From Chromobotia macracanthus (taxonomy: Eukaryota; Chordata; Actinopteri; Cypriniformes; Botiidae), in NCBI GenBank assembly GCA_036877525.1, contig JAZGTH010000041.1, forward strand, positions 310,001-374,000: a stretch of DNA of 64,000 nt, in the 5' to 3' direction. Below, piece after piece: positions 10,601 through 22,600 of this stretch. The notes under the pieces were generated by a model. It was not told where the DNA came from and searched no databases. It saw only the letters and a program-made list of their open reading frames with translations. The translations under genes and the position numbers were made by a program. Every line of letters starts with the position of its first letter. Positions within the stretch are counted from its first letter, which is position 1.

Positions 10601-13457
10601 GGAATTAGGAGATGATCTCATGTTTGGACTGATACTCCAAACGTGACATTCAGATGAGGCGAGCTGCTGCTTTTCTAAGTGATCAGACTTCACTAGTTTG
10701 ATCATAATATGGGAAAACATCCCTTAGGATTGAAAGAAAGACTCAGCACCACTAACTTCTAGTATATGGGGCAGTTGTGGCCTGGTTGGATAGAGTCACC
10801 AGCTCAATTCCCAATACTGGCAGGGAACAACTGAGGTGCCCTTGAGCAAGACACCTTACCGCCAATTGCTTCCCGGGTGCTACAGTGAATGGCTGCCCAC
10901 TGCTCTGGGAGTGTGTTCATGGTTAGCATTGTGTGCACAACTCACTACTCCAATGTGTGTGTACTAACTGTTAAGTTAAAAGCAGAGGACAAATTCCGAG
11001 TATGGGTAACCAAACTATGGGTCACCTGCAGTTCACTTCATCCTTCATCTGTGTATTGTGGTAGGTCTTTAGGGCTATTATGTCAATAAGTGTTATATTT
11101 TGATCTGCTGAATAAGCATTAAGTTACTTCTTATAAGAACTCTGACAGTGGTCAGACTCTGAGAGAACCTCTTTTGTGAGTGGCATAAGTGTGTCAGTGG
11201 AACAATGCTGGCATGTTTTCTAAAAATACTCCATCTAATCAAACAGCACCTGCACATTTCAGTACTCCATTACATTACTAGACCTTCCTGAACACGGTCT
11301 GTGTTCAAATCTTTAACAAGGACCTGAGTGACAGTATATAGCTCTGGATTCTAGTGTTTTCATAGCAGTCACAAGTGTCTAGAATGGGAAGCACCCAGCT
11401 TTAGTAGCCAAGTGTGTAAAACATACAGAGGTTAAACTTTACCAAACAACACAATGTGTAATAAAAACAGATCAGGTTGGTGTGTACTCCTCAGACCCAG
11501 TGTTTTCTCACCCGGTCATTTCGAAGGGCCAGACTCATGTTAGTCTGCCCTTCACCCCTGTATGTTCTACTTTGGACATCTGTTATGGGGGGAATGAAGC
11601 TCTGACCAAAAGGGTCGTGAAAACTCATCATCATCTGCCGCATGTGTTCATGATGCACCTGGAATGGATCACTGGAAAAGCAAAGCAAAAAAACAAAACA
11701 AATCAGAACATGATAAAACATTGTATCTTTTGTGATCTAGACAGCCATTCTCAACTGGTGAGTCCTGACCTAGAAAATCACAGGTCTGTAATGGACAGCA
11801 GGAGAAAACTATGTTTGTAACAAATGAAATGCTGCTAAATATATATAATCATTCATAGATAGTATATACACGTTACCTTTAGAACAGGAGAACTAAAACC
11901 TTCTTTTATCGCTTGTTGTTTATATTAATGCCTGATCAAACTCAAACAGTATGTTGGAACTACATTTTTCTGTGATTTGGTAGAAATTACTTAAATAATG
12001 CAGATACCAGCATGGAGAGGCTGTGTTAATCCTTTATCTTTAAAAACCACCTACAGAGTTATTCAGAGTAACTATGACTAAATACATGTTCACTTACAGT
12101 ACAAATAAATGTGCTCTTGTCAGGTGATGTGCTGTGAATTATCACCTGCCTATGAAACCAACTATGAAACCATTAAAATGGCCAAATTACCTTGTAGCCT
12201 ATATAGTTGTGTCTGTGCAGTTCACAGAAATATTATACAATATTGTATGTTCTGAATATTTCAGAACAAGAGAACAATATTAAGATTTTTTTGTTACTTT
12301 TGAATGATAAACAGTTATTGGTACTGTAACTGTAGGGTGACCACTTGATATAAAGTGAGCTGAGAACCTTTGAGATGACAGTGATTTCATTGGGAAGACA
12401 GAAACCTTGTCTACCTCACGTGGGACAAAAAGAAGAGAAAATAGAAACTTTGTATTTTACACAAACATAAGCAGTGAATTAATAAACAGTATTTGAGCAG
12501 TTACCGGCCAACTACCGGCTGTTGAATACTGTTGAGTGTTTGACAGATATGTGCACAGACAGATTAGTCACCCCATGTGTCAGAGATCAGAGACCGAATC
12601 AAAGCTGACACAAATTGACAGACATATTTATTAAAGATGTATAGGCAGGGTTAGGACAGGAACATACAAACAACACTAAACTTGATGAACACAAATAAAT
12701 ACATTTCCTTGATTGTCACACAAGCTTCTGGGTGTTTCTACCTAACCTAAGAGTTTCTCTTTTCACTTCTGGCACTGGAAGGGAAGTATGTTTATTTTTG
12801 AGCTATACACAACACTGTATACAGGATATCATTATTAAATGTTAATGTGATTGAGAAATGGCAGGGATGTAAGTTGTCATCAATATAAGACACTAAAGAC
12901 AGTAGGATTTTTCAATAAAGCTGATTTAAAATGTGAATTGTGAAAAGCACTTTACACATAAAATTGACATGATGTTAATTTTGAGTAAACTTTAAGTCTG
13001 ATGTTCAATTACTACCAGATGTAAAAAATCATTACATCTAGCGCAAATACACGTATTTTTGTTTTATGCGCAATAATAAAGATGTTAATATTGCTAATTG
13101 CGTAACGGTGTTAGACATCAGTCAATAAAAACAACGCATTTTAAACATAACCCTAACATAAACCTAACCCTCACGTTACTAAATAACATAGTAACAACAG
13201 TAGGATAACACTAGCATGCTTGACAATACAATATAATAAACGACATTTTAAGTAATGGCAGTTAAAATGAACCTTTAATGCATTCTAACTTCCCTGAGCG
13301 TGATATTTTATCTAATAGCTCATAATAGTGGTTTTAATAAACTTTTGTCCAGCAGAGCGATTATCTGTATTTTCAAATGTATGATTTTACAAAAAAATAT
13401 AAGAACTTACGAGAAGAAAGGGTCTTCTTCAAACTGTCTGAGAAGGCTGTTAAACAT
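4695..13457 (-). CDS. mlf1: Myeloid leukemia factor 1 (MLF1), 7 coding exons
   Basis: Coding exons, in order: 13457-13411, 11671-11512, 7934-7860, 6471-6343, 6259-6100, 5743-5605, 4770-4695. All junctions are GT-AG and phases agree, giving 786 nt and 261 aa (human about 268). MLF1 is a small nucleo-cytoplasmic adaptor linked to haematopoietic differentiation and cell-cycle control. Residues 1-20 (MFNSLLRQFEEDPFFS) and 106-190 (SSSVMTYSKVG, KVFQAS, IGHHIQDR, GLEKM) are the family core, followed by FDKEWQREVSRF at about 196-207. The C-terminus ends in a basic NIKRSREKKQ tail. MLF2 is excluded by the C-terminus and by synteny. In human MLF1 a 14-3-3 site centres on Ser34; here residues 31-36 read MSFHDP, so that serine is His34. 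The exon 3 acceptor (AAGAG/GAG) has a poor pyrimidine tract and is the least certain edge. A four-codon upstream ORF starts at 13503 if transcription begins above it. Confidence 0.93.
6646..7147. mobile_element. Second TGTCAGG-ended element, in mlf1 intron 3
   Basis: It runs from TGTCAGG at 6646 to CCTGACA at 7141-7147. Its right part, reverse-complemented, aligns with the left part of 3174-3744 (shared 'gaacccaa..c', 'cactttaataaa'), so the two copies are in opposite orientation. No transposase is present. Confidence 0.5.
8120..9022 (-). repeat. Dispersed repeat ending in GCACTTTCAGTGCCTGGGCCC, in mlf1 intron 2
   Basis: The end at 9002-9022 is the inverse of 'gggcccaagcactgaaagtg' at 41473, which starts the foldback repeat there. 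The interior (8170-8470) matches 1590-1905 inverted. It is non-coding. The left boundary is uncertain. Confidence 0.5.
9023..10769. other. mlf1 intron 2, no further feature
   Basis: AT-rich intron sequence. I read both strands and found no exon-like frame with splice sites. The open frame at 9283-9468 (minus) has no family resemblance. Confidence 0.5.
10770..10995 (+). repeat. tRNA-derived SINE in mlf1 intron 2
   Basis: The copy begins 'ggggcagttgtggcctggttgg' and continues with 'gccctgagcaagacacc'-type and 'tgcccactgctctgggagtgtgttcatgg' text. It is the same family as 1367-1540 and 16262-16445 but a longer body is preserved. It is antisense to mlf1. Confidence 0.65.
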
Positions 13458-13920
13458 TTCGCTCCGCGGTCGGAATAACACTGACCCTTCTAGAAGACGC
13501 TCATACTGTTACTATTACAACCCAACACTGCAGGAGGCGGGGAAAGGACACGTCACCGAGTCGGGACATACTGAATGGCTGAAGTTAGCAGCTGTGGCCC
13601 GCCTCCCTCCATAAAGCATTGCTCAGTGTTGCGTATTAGTTGTCTGGCAACACAAGGATTCCTGTATATAAACTTCCATGTCTTTATATTAAACTTTTCA
13701 TCTGTAAAGTAGCCATATAAATGTGTGTGTGAAATAAAACCGTATAAATAGCAGCGCTGTAAAATACAGGCCCTCTGCTTTGAGCGAGTGCAGCAAGTGT
13801 GTGTGAGGCAGTACTCCGTCATCTGTCAGTCACAGGTTTGCTGCAGACGTTCAGAGTCACTACTGTTTCATGTCATCGGTGGCCATAGACTTTCAGACGT
13901 GACATTTCTGCAGCTCGATT

Positions 13921-14330
13921 CATGCTAAGTCATGCTAGCATCATGTTAATTAATGCTAAAATATGCTAGCATACTAACATCATACTAAAATGTGTTAGCA
14001 TTGTACTGAAACACACTAGCATCATGGTAAAACATACTAGTATCATGTTAACATGACTAGTATCATGTTAATTGATGCTAAAATATGTTAACATTATGTT
14101 AAAATGTTCTAGCATTATGCTGTGATGTTAAAACATGCTAACACTATGCTAAAACGTGTTAGCATCATGCTAAATCATGTTAACATAATGCCAAGTCTTG
14201 TTAGTATCATGTTAGGTCATGCTAACATTATGCTAATTCATGATAAAACATGCTAACATCACGCTGAATCATGCTAGCATCATGCTAAAACATGATATCA
14301 TGTAAAACATTAACATTGAAATATTTTGGC
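13921..14330. repeat. Degenerate ATGCTAGCATCATGCTAA array
   Basis: About 20 imperfect words built from 'catgctagcatcatg' and 'taaaacatgctaacat' follow each other. The same array type occurs at 42050-42180 and 43800-44070 inside larger foldback elements. Here it stands alone, just upstream of mlf1. Confidence 0.7.
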
Positions 14331-14739
14331 GTTAGGGTTAGGGGTTTTGCCATGGTAAGCACCACTCACATTTGAAATGTCACCTTATGAAAATGTATCT
14401 ATTAGTATTTCAGTATATCTCAGCTCCACTTCTACCTGACACTAGTCCCATTTCTAGGTCTTGATTATCCTTATACCAATTTAAAAAATGACACCCATAA
14501 CCTGGAACACCCTAAATCAATGGAAATATGATGGACTTCTTTATTAAACTTCCTATTATCTACTTAACTACCCTCAGTTAGAGTCTACATTTTGTTCCCT
14601 GCCTAGTCACAGCAGTGTGATGTTATAGCTGCAATTACACATTATGCCTCTGTCGCCATTTCTGTGTGTAACATTCCTCAAGTGCCTGACATTTGTCACA
14701 AAATCAGACCTGACAGTTTTTAAATCAACATAAAATTAT
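14331..14739. other. Intergenic, nothing recognised
   Basis: AT-rich sequence without exon-like frames, RNA genes or repeats that I can name. Confidence 0.4.
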
Positions 14740-15190
14740 AAATCAGTATTATAAGATCTCTGTTATGGAGGAGGTCCCTCCTCTACCTCTACGTCTCCAG
14801 AATATTGACTCCTGATTCAGACTACGCTTCCCATAATGCCACATTCCTTGGATTGATTACTTCCTGTTACACCTGGCATTCATTAGCCACCGTATATAAC
14901 CCCAGGCTTTCGTCAAGTCTCTGCAAAGTCTTGTTTTGCCCTGACAACAATTCTAAGTGTGCTCATTGTTATGGATTCCCTGGTTTTTGGTTTTGGACTG
15001 TTTATCCCGTTGTTGATAGTTTGCTGCCTGCCTTGATTATTGAACTGTTCTTTGGTTTATGATTGTTCGCTGCCTGCCACGACCCTTGCCTGTTCTACGT
15101 TTATGCCTCTGCCTTGTCCCTGATTACCCTGTTTGCTGTTGCTCGACCCTGCCTGTCTGTATCTCAAATAAATGTTGCAAATGGACTCAT
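14740..15190 (+). repeat. Retroelement-like dispersed repeat
   Basis: A C/T-rich body with 'actacgcttcccataatgcc', 'gtatataaccccaggctttc' (TATA-like) and 'gctgcctgccacgacccttg', ending in 'ctcaaataaatgttgcaaatgg', a poly(A)-signal-like end. This looks like an LTR or short retroposon with its own promoter and terminator. The reading frames 14805-15265 are not protein-like. Family not identified. Confidence 0.4.
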
Positions 15191-15264
15191 CAGTTCACAC
15201 TCATCAATACACTCTTACAATTTTGTAGAATTTCTTTTGTAAAATTTGCAGCTTTAACACGCTA

Positions 15265-16035
15265 GAGGAGAACTGGCCCTCCCAATTGAGCTGTTTTTTT
15301 TCTCCATCTATACATCATTGGCATTTTGGTTCCTTGCCAATATCGCCCTGTTGGCTTGCTTAATGGGAGACTGCTGACATGTAGCCTGATTTGGGGTTTT
15401 GTACATTGCTAATATTAATTTTAGCATAATGATCTTAAGTACAGTCTTAAGGACTGTAGCTATTTCACAATTTTTTCTCCCAATCTCTTTCATTATGCAG
15501 TGTTTAGATATTGTATTGCATTACTGCAAATCTCTTACATCCCTGTTCTTTCAAACTGTATTCTCTTTCTATGCATCTCCATGTAAGCTGCAATGGCATA
15601 TATTGTTAATATGATACCTATAATCTATCATGTTAATTGACTAAATGTCACAGTCTCAGAATTACATACTATTTTAGTAGGCAGTCTGAATACATTACTC
15701 TCTCATATAACACTGGGAGAGGTATGAGCCTTTGCATGCAATGACAGGGATTTCTGAAGTACGTCCATTTATTCAAATCGTCCAAATGTGTTGTAATTAT
15801 CAGTTCAGTCAACTCTATATTCATAGACCAGTTACAATCTTAATATCTCTATTTAGTTTTATTAATATACATCTTATAATAAACAATATAAATTTGCAAT
15901 AATACCATGTATTCTGTTGTTTCATAATTTTTTCTGTTTTCCTTATTTTTATTTTAATTGTATGTAAAGCTGCTTTGAAACAATATAGTAGCCAATGCAA
16001 TATAAAAAAGCACTATAAAAATAAATTGAATTGGA
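15265..16035 (+). repeat. Dispersed repeat, copy 2
   Basis: Partner of 1-590 in the same orientation. It is complete here up to the tail 'taaagctgctttgaaacaat..gcactataaaaataaattgaattgg', which looks like an ancient transcript end. Non-coding. Confidence 0.6.
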
Positions 16036-16261
16036 GACTGATTTCAATAAGACTGTAGAATGCATCCATCGTGCTGAGGCACCACTGAAATTTCGGTAGA
16101 CTAAGTGACCCATTCCCCACCACCTGATGATACATAGGTTGTGCCCACCACCATCTGTTGTTTTTAATATCTGTTGATATTGTCTCTGGTCATTTATCAT
16201 TTTTGTATACCGTTTATTTTTTACATTGTAGAGCCTTTATTGTACTACATTTGTAGCGTAC

Positions 16262-16445
16262 TTAAAATGTGACCTCTGCATTTAACCCTTCCAGTGAGTA
16301 GTGAACACACACCCAGAGCAGTGGGCACCTATCACTGCTGCAACCAGGGGACAACTGGGGGGAAACACCTCAAGTCATTTCCTGCCAGCACTGGGACTCG
16401 AACCTGCAACCTTTGGGTAACAATTCTAACCATTAGGCCACAACT
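16262..16445 (-). repeat. tRNA-derived SINE, inverted
   Basis: Reverse complement of the 1367/10770 family. B-box-like text 'gggactcgaacctgcaacc' and A-box-like text 'ctaaccattaggccacaact' are readable on the given strand, as expected for an inverted copy. Confidence 0.65.
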
Positions 16446-16555
16446 TGCTAAGCTGTACATATTTTTTGTATTGTATGTAAACCACAGTCATGGATTGTGT
16501 TGTATGCAATGTTTGGTTGCTGCTGCATACCAATTTCCCCACTGGGGATTAATAT

Positions 16556-16940
16556 TTAAGTCATTTAGCAGGCACTTTTATTAACAAAATGACTTACAAA
16601 AGAGAGCATTTAACATTTTGCCCTATGAACCAATAAACCTATTGTACAAAGCAACATTTACAAGTGGGAATAGTTCTGATGTCAGTGCCATTTTTTTTTT
16701 TACATATGTAAAATACGGTTGAACATCTAAGCTTTAGGGATTAGTCAGGTGTCTGCGAAACAAGAGTTTTAAGTTGTTTCTTGAAGGTTGTGATGGGCTC
16801 TGCAGATTGGGTTGAGGCTGGCAGCTTATTCCACCAGGAAGGAACAGAATAGGTAAATGTCTTAGAGAGTGATCTGGTACCTTGTTGTGAAGGAACAATC
16901 AGACGTTGCTCATTTACAGAATGTAGCTGGCGGGAGGAGA
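16556..16940 (-). repeat. L2-tail-type repeat, inverted
   Basis: It begins with 'taagtcatttagcaggcactttta' and 'gacttacaaaagagagcatttaacattttgcc', the inverse of the LINE/SINE tail seen elsewhere. It continues to 'gtctgcgaaacaagagttttaagttgtttcttgaa', the inverse of a 'ttcaagaaacaactaaaac' block shared with the LINE remnants. Non-coding. Confidence 0.55.
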
Positions 16941-17694
16941 CATATCTATCTATCTAAAATATCTACTTAAATATACTTAATAAAACCAACTTGAAAAATA
17001 CTTTAAGCTGTGCATCAATTACATTCTCAAATTCTGAGAAACTTTCTATAATTTTAAATAGCCATTTTGTGTTTAGTTTCCTTTAAATATAATAAAGTTC
17101 ACAACGTGTATTAAAGCTTCCAAAGTATAATAAAGTTTATAAAAAAAAATAAATAGAAAAAGTAATATAAAAAGCATGAGCAATATTAAACTGTGGCTGT
17201 GTATATGTAGCATATTTTCAAATTAAAATAAAAATATGAGAGTTGTGAGAGGTGGTCCCATGAAGAGTGTCGTGGAATGGCTGAAGAGGGGCTGGAATAC
17301 GTCAGAGCCAACATCTGGAACTACATTTTGTGCTCCAAATCTGCTTTAAATCTGTTGTTTAAAGTGGATTTTAACATTTATCTTATTTCTATCTTTATTT
17401 TTTTGTTTTAAATGGTTTTATTGCTAATTCCAGTCTGTGTCCCTTTAGAAGAATACTGGAAAATTCAGTGTTAAAATCAAAGTGGGGCTTGATGAAAAGT
17501 ATTTTTCAGTGTCACAATGGCTTGTCATGAAGGTCTGCTGTCAATCTGATGTGAAACCATTCTGTGGAATCAGGACTTTCCTTTTTACAACTATCTGTGG
17601 TTTAAAAATCAGTATGAACTTTGCATTATTTGAGGTCTGAAAACACTGCATATTTTTTGTTTTGATCAATTCATTTTATGAAGTTTATTTAACA
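16941..17694. other. Intergenic, nothing recognised
   Basis: AT-rich sequence, no supported feature on either strand. Confidence 0.4.
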
Positions 17695-17925
17695 AAGCTC
17701 GGGAGGAGCACAGTCATGTAATCCAACCAATCACTGCGCAGGGGTGCGCATATATAGCCGCCCCTCACCTCCGTCCAATGACAGGTCTTGCAGCATCCCT
17801 CCTCCACCCCATCGCCTCACTCTTGGCTGATATCTATATCAGTCAAGAATGGGGGGAGTACTCTGGGTTCGGGCCAAATTTCAAGCTTGGAGCCCTCCAC
17901 CCGGACAGCACGCCAAATATGCGTC
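17695..17925 (+). other. GC-rich promoter-like fragment with hairpin
   Basis: An isolated C-rich block in AT-rich DNA. It has two CCAAT boxes (about 17726 and 17776) and TATATAG near 17751. At about 17822-17848 a near-perfect hairpin (TTGGCTGATAT, CTA, TATCAGTCAA) is followed by a purine run. No reading frame follows. It may be an LTR or retroelement leader fragment, or a promoter of a lost non-coding gene. Confidence 0.3.
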
Positions 17926-18633
17926 TATGATAATTTGCGATTACGTTAGTGCGAACTCGTGAACTGCAAATAAATGCTCTAAATGACAATGTATATTTGG
18001 AATTTGGTAGGAATGTTATCGTTCATTTTATTTAAACACATACCTACAAAGAGTAAAACCAGAAACTGTTAATTTTGTAGCGGTGTCATCTTTAATTCCC
18101 TAAAACTTTATATTATTGTAAAATGACTCATCTTACCCCACTCTCTGTTAACATTTCACTCAATGTTCATGGTCATAGTATGGATTTCTCTAACACCTCC
18201 ACTCCACACTCTCTATTCCTCTTCACATTTTATTAAGGTTTAAGGTTGTAATGCAGCCTTGTGTGAATGTTTTACCTCAGATGTTTAGTTATCTAGCTGA
18301 ACTGTTTATCATGAGTATGATTCTAATCTAAACATGTTCACTCATACATGTTTAGTTGCACACAAGCTTCAGCAGGCAGTGATACAGCAACACAAGCGGC
18401 TTTATGACAGTCTCTTCATTGTGAGATGTCTAGATCTGAAACATGCTGTGAATTCTTAAAAACCTCAAGTGACAGTTTAACAGAAACCATGAGTTGGATA
18501 AAACAGAGCTGCTGTTCAACCAGCACACACATCTGATTACAGAGGCTGGGCCAGATCTCCTGAGTGTGATCAGCAGTCATCTGGAAAGCTTCACTGTTCA
18601 TCCAGACAGCTGTTTTATAAGGAGTCCTCAGCT

Positions 18634-18640
18634 TTATAAA
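18634..18640 (+). promoter_or_regulatory. TATA box of the orphan secretory exon
   Basis: TTATAAA lies 82 bp before the ATG at 18722, with no ATG in between. A weaker TTATAAG lies 19 bp further upstream. Spacing suits a start site near 18665. Confidence 0.45.
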
Positions 18641-18721
18641 CAGCAGTGTTCTTCAGAGTAACTTCATAGTTCAGCTGGGTTCAGTCTATTGATTTTCAAG
18701 CTCTTGGGTCTAAGGTGGATA

Positions 18722-18895
18722 ATGAAGATGTTCTGCTTGGTTTTACTGATTGTTTCTCTGGTTAAGCTCAGTCCAGCTCTGCCGGTCTCTCAGAACCATC
18801 TGCTGTCTTGCATCGGCTCCACAGGTCCAGTGGACGAACATCTCAACAGCATTAAACAGCATTCAACAGAACTCAACAATCTTCAACAGTCTGAG
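18722..18895 (+). CDS. Unrecognised first exon coding for a signal peptide
   Basis: Starting at the first ATG after a TATA box, 58 codons run to a GAG/GTAAAC 5' splice site at 18895. Residues 1-21 (MKMFCLVLLIVSLVKLSPALP) form a textbook signal peptide with a hydrophobic core and an Ala/Pro cleavage area. The mature part has one Cys (residue 30) and an amphipathic segment with DEHLNSIKQHSTELNNLQQ. I do not recognise the family. The layout (TATA, short leader, signal peptide, helix-like start, phase-0 donor) is typical of small secreted proteins such as helical cytokines, but no motif proves this. I found no convincing second exon before gfm1 begins at 19611, so it may be a remnant. Confidence 0.35.
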
Positions 18896-19610
18896 GTAAA
18901 CGTAGTGATTTGAATTCAAAACAGCAGAACATAAGTGTTTGCCAAAGATGCTGTTGGTAAAGATTAAATGTATTTTAACTAGATTTTGACATTATCTGAA
19001 GAAAATGTCAGTGGTGCTTGTCCACACAATGCCATGCGGTAGCTACCGTGTTCCAAGTGGCTAACAGGGATTCCTGGGTGGATCTTATGTTACTGCAGGG
19101 GTGTTGTGGGTTGACACCAAAGTGGTTGCTATGTGGTTACTAGCTGTTTTTAGCACACTGCTACGTGGTGAACATGGTGCTCTGAGAGTTCTTGCTAATG
19201 CTAGTGCTCTGGTTTTCAGTATTACCCATATGTACAACACATTGTCTGTTTAATGTTGCTGGTTTACAAAAGTAATAGTGATGTTTGCTAAGGTTTAATT
19301 ATCTTTTGCTTAATGTCAAAGCTATGTTTTTCTGTCAAAGCTATGCTACCGTTTTAATTATAATTAAAACAGTTTTTACTAATTATTCATAATTTATAAT
19401 AACTAGTCCACCTGCAAACATATGCTGTACAAATACATTTACAAAAAAAAAAATCACTAGACCCAGATGCACTTACAAACATTCATCTGTAACGATTAAA
19501 AATCACTCACACACCTCATAACTTAGCATGTTCTAAATGTTCTTGTGGAAGGTATTCTTAAACTCCTCACTGATTGTTCTGCTTGACTTTTGAATATCAC
19601 AAATGACCTT
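18896..19610. other. Interval between orphan exon and gfm1 3' end
   Basis: It holds the gfm1 3' untranslated region on the minus strand and no further exon that I can support. ATTAAA on the minus strand at about 19357-19352 is a possible gfm1 poly(A) signal. Confidence 0.35.
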
Positions 19611-22600
19611 TCAGTTTTTCCATTTGTTCTTCTTGGCAGGCATCTGGCCTGTTGCCTCCAGATGTCTGTTGATGAGTTCTTCCTGTACAGATGGCAAACA
19701 TGGCTGATATCTGCTGTACTCCATAGTGTACTCACCTTTACCCTGCAAACATTCACAAACAGAACAGATTCCAGAACATTTACAGCCCGATTCACTTTTC
19801 ACCCTTCAGAGAGAACCCCCAGGCGAGATCTGATGTTCTCCATGAGAAATATATGATTGTACCTCAGAGCAGGAACGCAGCTCTGTGGAGTATCCAAACA
19901 TGTCATTCAGTGGAATCTATGGAAAGAGAAATCAATGTTTCATGGCAGGACATGAAATAATAGCAGCAGTAATATTAAGACTGTCCTTCACGAACACTTT
20001 CCATCTTTACATGAATCTCACAAGACACTTTCAGGTCAAACTTCACCACAGAAAGAATCATTTACCACAAAAGATTCAAAACACTAGATGTTCAAAACAT
20101 TGGACGTTCAGCTCTCCTTCTATAGCAGAGTGACTGTGACCCAGAGAAAATAATGCAATGCCAATGCCAAAAGATCCTAAATACAGGCTTCTTCCTGCAA
20201 AATATATTTTTTATTTCAGGGTGAAATATGACCTTAACATGCTCCTGACATTCATCTGTTCTGGGCAGCAGAATCTATGATCCCTGTGACTCACATCAGC
20301 GTACAGTGTAAAGTATCCCTCTGCCCCATCCTGTCCTGTGATCACACCATGTCGACGATTGACCCCGGCAATAACTGCCCCCTGAAATTCATTCGGGGCA
20401 ACAATCTCCACAGACATAACTGGTTCCAGTATTACAACATTGGCATTCTCCATCGCTAGAGAAAGAAAACAATGAAGAACTATTGACAAACAAGAAGCTT
20501 TAAGATTTAGAATATACTGACAGAAGACGACCCCAGTTTTTCCCCAACAAAAGGGACCTTTACCTCATGGGAAAGATCTAAAATTCATTTGCATTTGTTG
20601 AGTAGTAAAATATGAGCACAGACGAATAGTCAGAAGTAGATAGATGTAGATCTTCTCTTACAATCAAAACCAGTGAAAGACCATTACCTGTGGATTGCTG
20701 TAATAATGGCTACAATATTTCAGTGTTAAAGCTGAAAAGAATGGCTGAGTCTTATTGAAACACTGATCTACAGCTGTGCGTGTCTCTAATCTCATCTACC
20801 TGATTCAGTCCACCAGCTCACTGGTGGAGGCAGCGAGATCTGAGCTAGGCATATCTGATAAAGGTGTGCAAAATCTCCGGTCTAAAGACACTGACTGTAT
20901 TCGTACCCTGTTTGAGGGCGCCCTCTCCTGCCCGGATGAAGGAGATTTCATTAGAATCCACCATGTGATGTGCGCCGTCGTCCAGTACGAAACACACCCC
21001 AGATATCTTGTGTCCGGTCAGAGGACCCTTCTCACACGCTTCCTTGAAACCCTGCAGGAAAGACACATCTGAAGAAAGCAGGACAACCCAGCCCGTTTAA
21101 TGAGAGAGTAAGAGAGATTAGAGTGAGTGAGAGAGATGAGGTGCTGATGGTCTTCTGTGAGGAACATCTCACAGCCCTAGGTTTAGGGTAGAGGGATAGA
21201 ATATACAGTTTGTATAGTATAAAAAAAATCTATGAGTGTGTGTGAGTGTGATAAGTGTGTGAGTGATGAGTGTGTGCGTGATGACCGTGTCTTACCCTCT
21301 CCACAGCAGGAATAAACTGTTTGGGGACATTAGTCCCAATTGTCTGGTCCCTAAACTCCAACTTGGTGTAATTTTCAGGGTCCAGGGGCTCCAGAACACC
21401 CACCACCTTCCCATACTGCCCTGAGCCTCCAGACTGCTTCTTATGAGTGAAGTCAAACCTGCTCAAAAGAAACTTGCATTATGTGAACTTATTTCTGACT
21501 GTACCTAAATTCTGTCATACAATTGGAGCACCCGTGAGCTCCTTTACTAAAACACAGAGCTGTTTTTAACCTAACATGTCTAAAAAACAGTGCACAGCCT
21601 GTATGAGTGCAGAGACTAAAACTTGACCTGTGTGAATGGCCAGATTGAACAGTCAAATGGACTACTGACTGCAAGACAGTCACAGACATCCAGAGACAGC
21701 TATTTACCACTACAGTCAGCTCTCTCCCAAAACATTGGTCAAATTCGTTTACATTTTAAAATTTCAGATATCAGATATATATAAAAATCTGATATAATAG
21801 CCAACAATAGTGAAATAATTTGTGCTTCCCTAACTTAAATTGCACAAAAATCTGTTATTAAGGCTGTTCAAGCTAATGTGTGTGTTCATTCTAGACTAAA
21901 TAATCAAATAAAGAATTGGGGTTATGGCCCAACTCACATACAGGAAATCCACAAGTTGTGTCTCTGTAGATGTGCAGAATTTCTCACTCACACAGGATGT
22001 GTTTATACAGTGAACACATTCACACAGTCACACAGTTTCTTAAAAGACTAACAGATATCAGAAGTCAAAGTCCACAGCTGTGAACACACACCCTTTAATC
22101 CCACTGCTTCCTCATTTCTCAGACACAAGCTGCAGTGCAAATGGCTACAGAAGATCTAGAGCCCACTCATTTCCCAGCCCGGCGGGCAGTTCAGGTCGCC
22201 CTGCATTACATCAACACCCAGCATGGCTCACCCTACAGGGTGTTTGGACTGCAGCAGATTCACAGGGCAAGAACGGAGGTGAGTGGCACATAAGTGGAAA
22301 AACAGTGAGCAGTTTTGTGCTGTGGTATAGTAGGTGAAAACTAGGCTGGTAACCCAATGGGTTTGGGCTGCAAGTAAATGTGAACTATACACTGTACTCT
22401 CAGTGCTGACTGAAGTTTCTGTTGGCAGGACGTGGCAGCAGGAGGCAGGAAGTATAAGCTGGATTTCTCTGTGAAGGACTGGGCCAGTGGGGTACAGTAA
22501 GCTTTAGATGACTTCATACGTACAGTGTGTCAATGTGTCAGTGGAGTTTCATTCACTGCTCTCAGATCAGTTTTTCAGTTCCACATAACAAACAGCAATG

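Noticed and set aside
14805..15265. Plus-strand frames in the 14.8-15.3 kb repeat
   Set aside because: The sequence is a dispersed repeat and the translations show no domain.
18416..18601. Minus-strand 61-codon frame over the orphan exon promoter
   Set aside because: No splice context and no family resemblance; it overlaps the promoter region just upstream of the TATA box of the better supported plus-strand exon.
20776..21072. 98-codon plus-strand frame
   Set aside because: Antisense shadow of gfm1 exon 15.
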